A stretch of DNA of 6,530 nt from Anaerolineaceae bacterium (GTDB lineage Bacteria; Chloroflexota; Anaerolineae; Anaerolineales; Anaerolineaceae), in NCBI GenBank assembly GCA_003446605.1, contig DMDF01000038.1, positions 1 to 6,530 on the forward strand, in the 5' to 3' direction. Under the pieces are notes generated by a model. The model saw nothing but the letters and a program-made list of their open reading frames with translations. It did no database searches and was not told the origin of the DNA. A program made the position numbers and the translations under genes. Positions 5,868-6,530 of this stretch are shown here, piece by piece. The first letter of the stretch is position 1. Every line of letters starts with the position of its first letter.

Positions 5868-6530
5868 ATGGATGGAAAAATAGCTATGCAATCAACCCCA
5901 AAAACTCTCGTTAGCTTTTTCGATGAACTAAAAAGTATCCACCCACCTCTACTGCGTATGCTGGTTTGGCAGAATGACAGCATCGTGCTGGATGCCATTA
6001 ATCCTGAAGCGCGCATGGATCGGGAAACAAACCTGCTGCGTATTGTTGGCAAAGCCTTTCTTGGGTTTATGCCTTTCATGCGCATCCCGCTCAGTGATTT
6101 TCGAGGGGAATTAAAGAACGTGCGCTCTGTAACGAAAACGTTCACCTCACTTCTGGCAGGCTTGGTTTTTCAAGACCAGATAAATGCAGTTTTGGATGAA
6201 TCCATTTGTAATTTTTTTCCAGAAATTTCCCCCGAAGATTCCAAAGCTGCCATTCATCTGCGCCATTTGCTCAGCAATACCGCTGGCTTCGCCAGTATTG
6301 AAGATTTTAATTCCATGCGGAAGTTATTCTCCACTGAGAATTGGGTGCAAACCATTCTGCAGTTTCCGCTACAAGCCCAAGCGGGCAGCACGTACATCTA
6401 TTCTTCCGCCAATTTCCATCTAGCCGCCAGTTTGTTGGAGCGTGCACTGGGAGCCAGCTTGCTGGATTTTGCCAGGGATACTCTATTTCAACCACTGGGC
6501 ATCACTGACTTCTTCTGGGAACAGGATCCA
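5868..6530 (+). CDS. serine hydrolase, class C beta-lactamase family (partial, 3' end outside the window)
   Basis: This is a member of the beta-lactamase/DD-peptidase/esterase superfamily that acts through an acyl-enzyme on an unknown ester or amide. Seen in 221 codons: the SxxK motif SVTK (87-90) with nucleophile Ser87 and Lys90, then HLLSNTAGF (133-141) where the family has LL..TSGL, then YSSANFHLAASLLERALG (178-195), with Tyr178 as the catalytic tyrosine in a YxS variant of the YxN motif, and FQPLGITDFFWEQDP (207-221), a family hallmark. The third motif (KTG/HxG) would lie beyond the edge. No signal peptide or membrane segment is seen, so it is probably cytoplasmic. The start is uncertain: ATG 5868 and in-frame ATG 5886 both have weak ribosome sites. 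It is transcribed divergently from the GT-C-like gene across a shared control region. The role is probably not antibiotic resistance; family membership alone does not show it. Confidence 0.9.
   Translation, partial: MDGKIAMQSTPKTLVSFFDELKSIHPPLLRMLVWQNDSIVLDAINPEARMDRETNLLRIVGKAFLGFMPFMRIPLSDFRGELKNVRSVTKTFTSLLAGLVFQDQINAVLDESICNFFPEISPEDSKAAIHLRHLLSNTAGFASIEDFNSMRKLFSTENWVQTILQFPLQAQAGSTYIYSSANFHLAASLLERALGASLLDFARDTLFQPLGITDFFWEQDP

Noticed and set aside
5822..6145. Minus-strand 107-codon open frame opposite the serine hydrolase.
   Set aside because: The plus strand has the SxxK motif in a continuous 221-codon frame, so this is its shadow.

Overview
The window looks like part of a bacterial chromosome with moderate GC content. 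It has no mobile element, CRISPR array or RNA gene that I can recognise. The gene types are a fused single-ORF LarC, a GT-C-type membrane protein with a long C-terminal tail, a soluble serine hydrolase and a small SAM methyltransferase. They would fit an anaerobic bacterium such as a Chloroflexota/Anaerolineae member or a Firmicute. This is an inference from gene type and style; no taxonomic marker is present.

Layout, left to right. (1) Positions 1-632, minus strand: the N-terminal 210 codons of a class I SAM-dependent methyltransferase whose 3' end lies outside the window. It has no in-frame ATG, and the best-placed start is a CTG behind a good ribosome binding site. (2) Positions 699-3477, minus strand: a compact three-gene operon transcribed larE -> larB -> larC, with a 14-bp gap and then a 4-bp ATGA overlap. 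These are the three dedicated enzymes for making the nickel-pincer nucleotide (NPN) cofactor from nicotinic acid adenine dinucleotide. LarB carboxylates and hydrolyses the precursor, LarE adds two sulfurs, and LarC inserts nickel. (3) Positions 3478-4096: a 619-bp stretch with no convincing intact gene. It holds weak larE promoter-like elements, an inverted repeat, and three overlapping open stretches in different frames that might be a decayed gene. (4) Positions 4097-5788, minus strand: a 563-residue polytopic membrane protein resembling GT-C (dolichyl-phosphate-sugar/ArnT-like) glycosyltransferases. (5) Positions 5789-5867: a short divergent control region. It has a perfect TATAAT on the minus strand, an overlapping TATAAC on the plus strand, and an exact 8-bp direct repeat flanking both. 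(6) Positions 5868-6530, plus strand: a class C beta-lactamase-like serine hydrolase running off the right edge.

The clearest biology is the NPN cofactor cassette. The usual client apoenzyme, lactate racemase LarA, is not in the window, and the LarE has a CxxC plus a third Cys instead of the single sacrificial Cys known from Lactobacillus plantarum. I see no evidence of a wholly new multi-gene system. The observations most worth following are the cysteine pattern of LarE, the missing racemase, the unusual start of the methyltransferase, and the repeat-bearing divergent promoter with a two-codon ORF.
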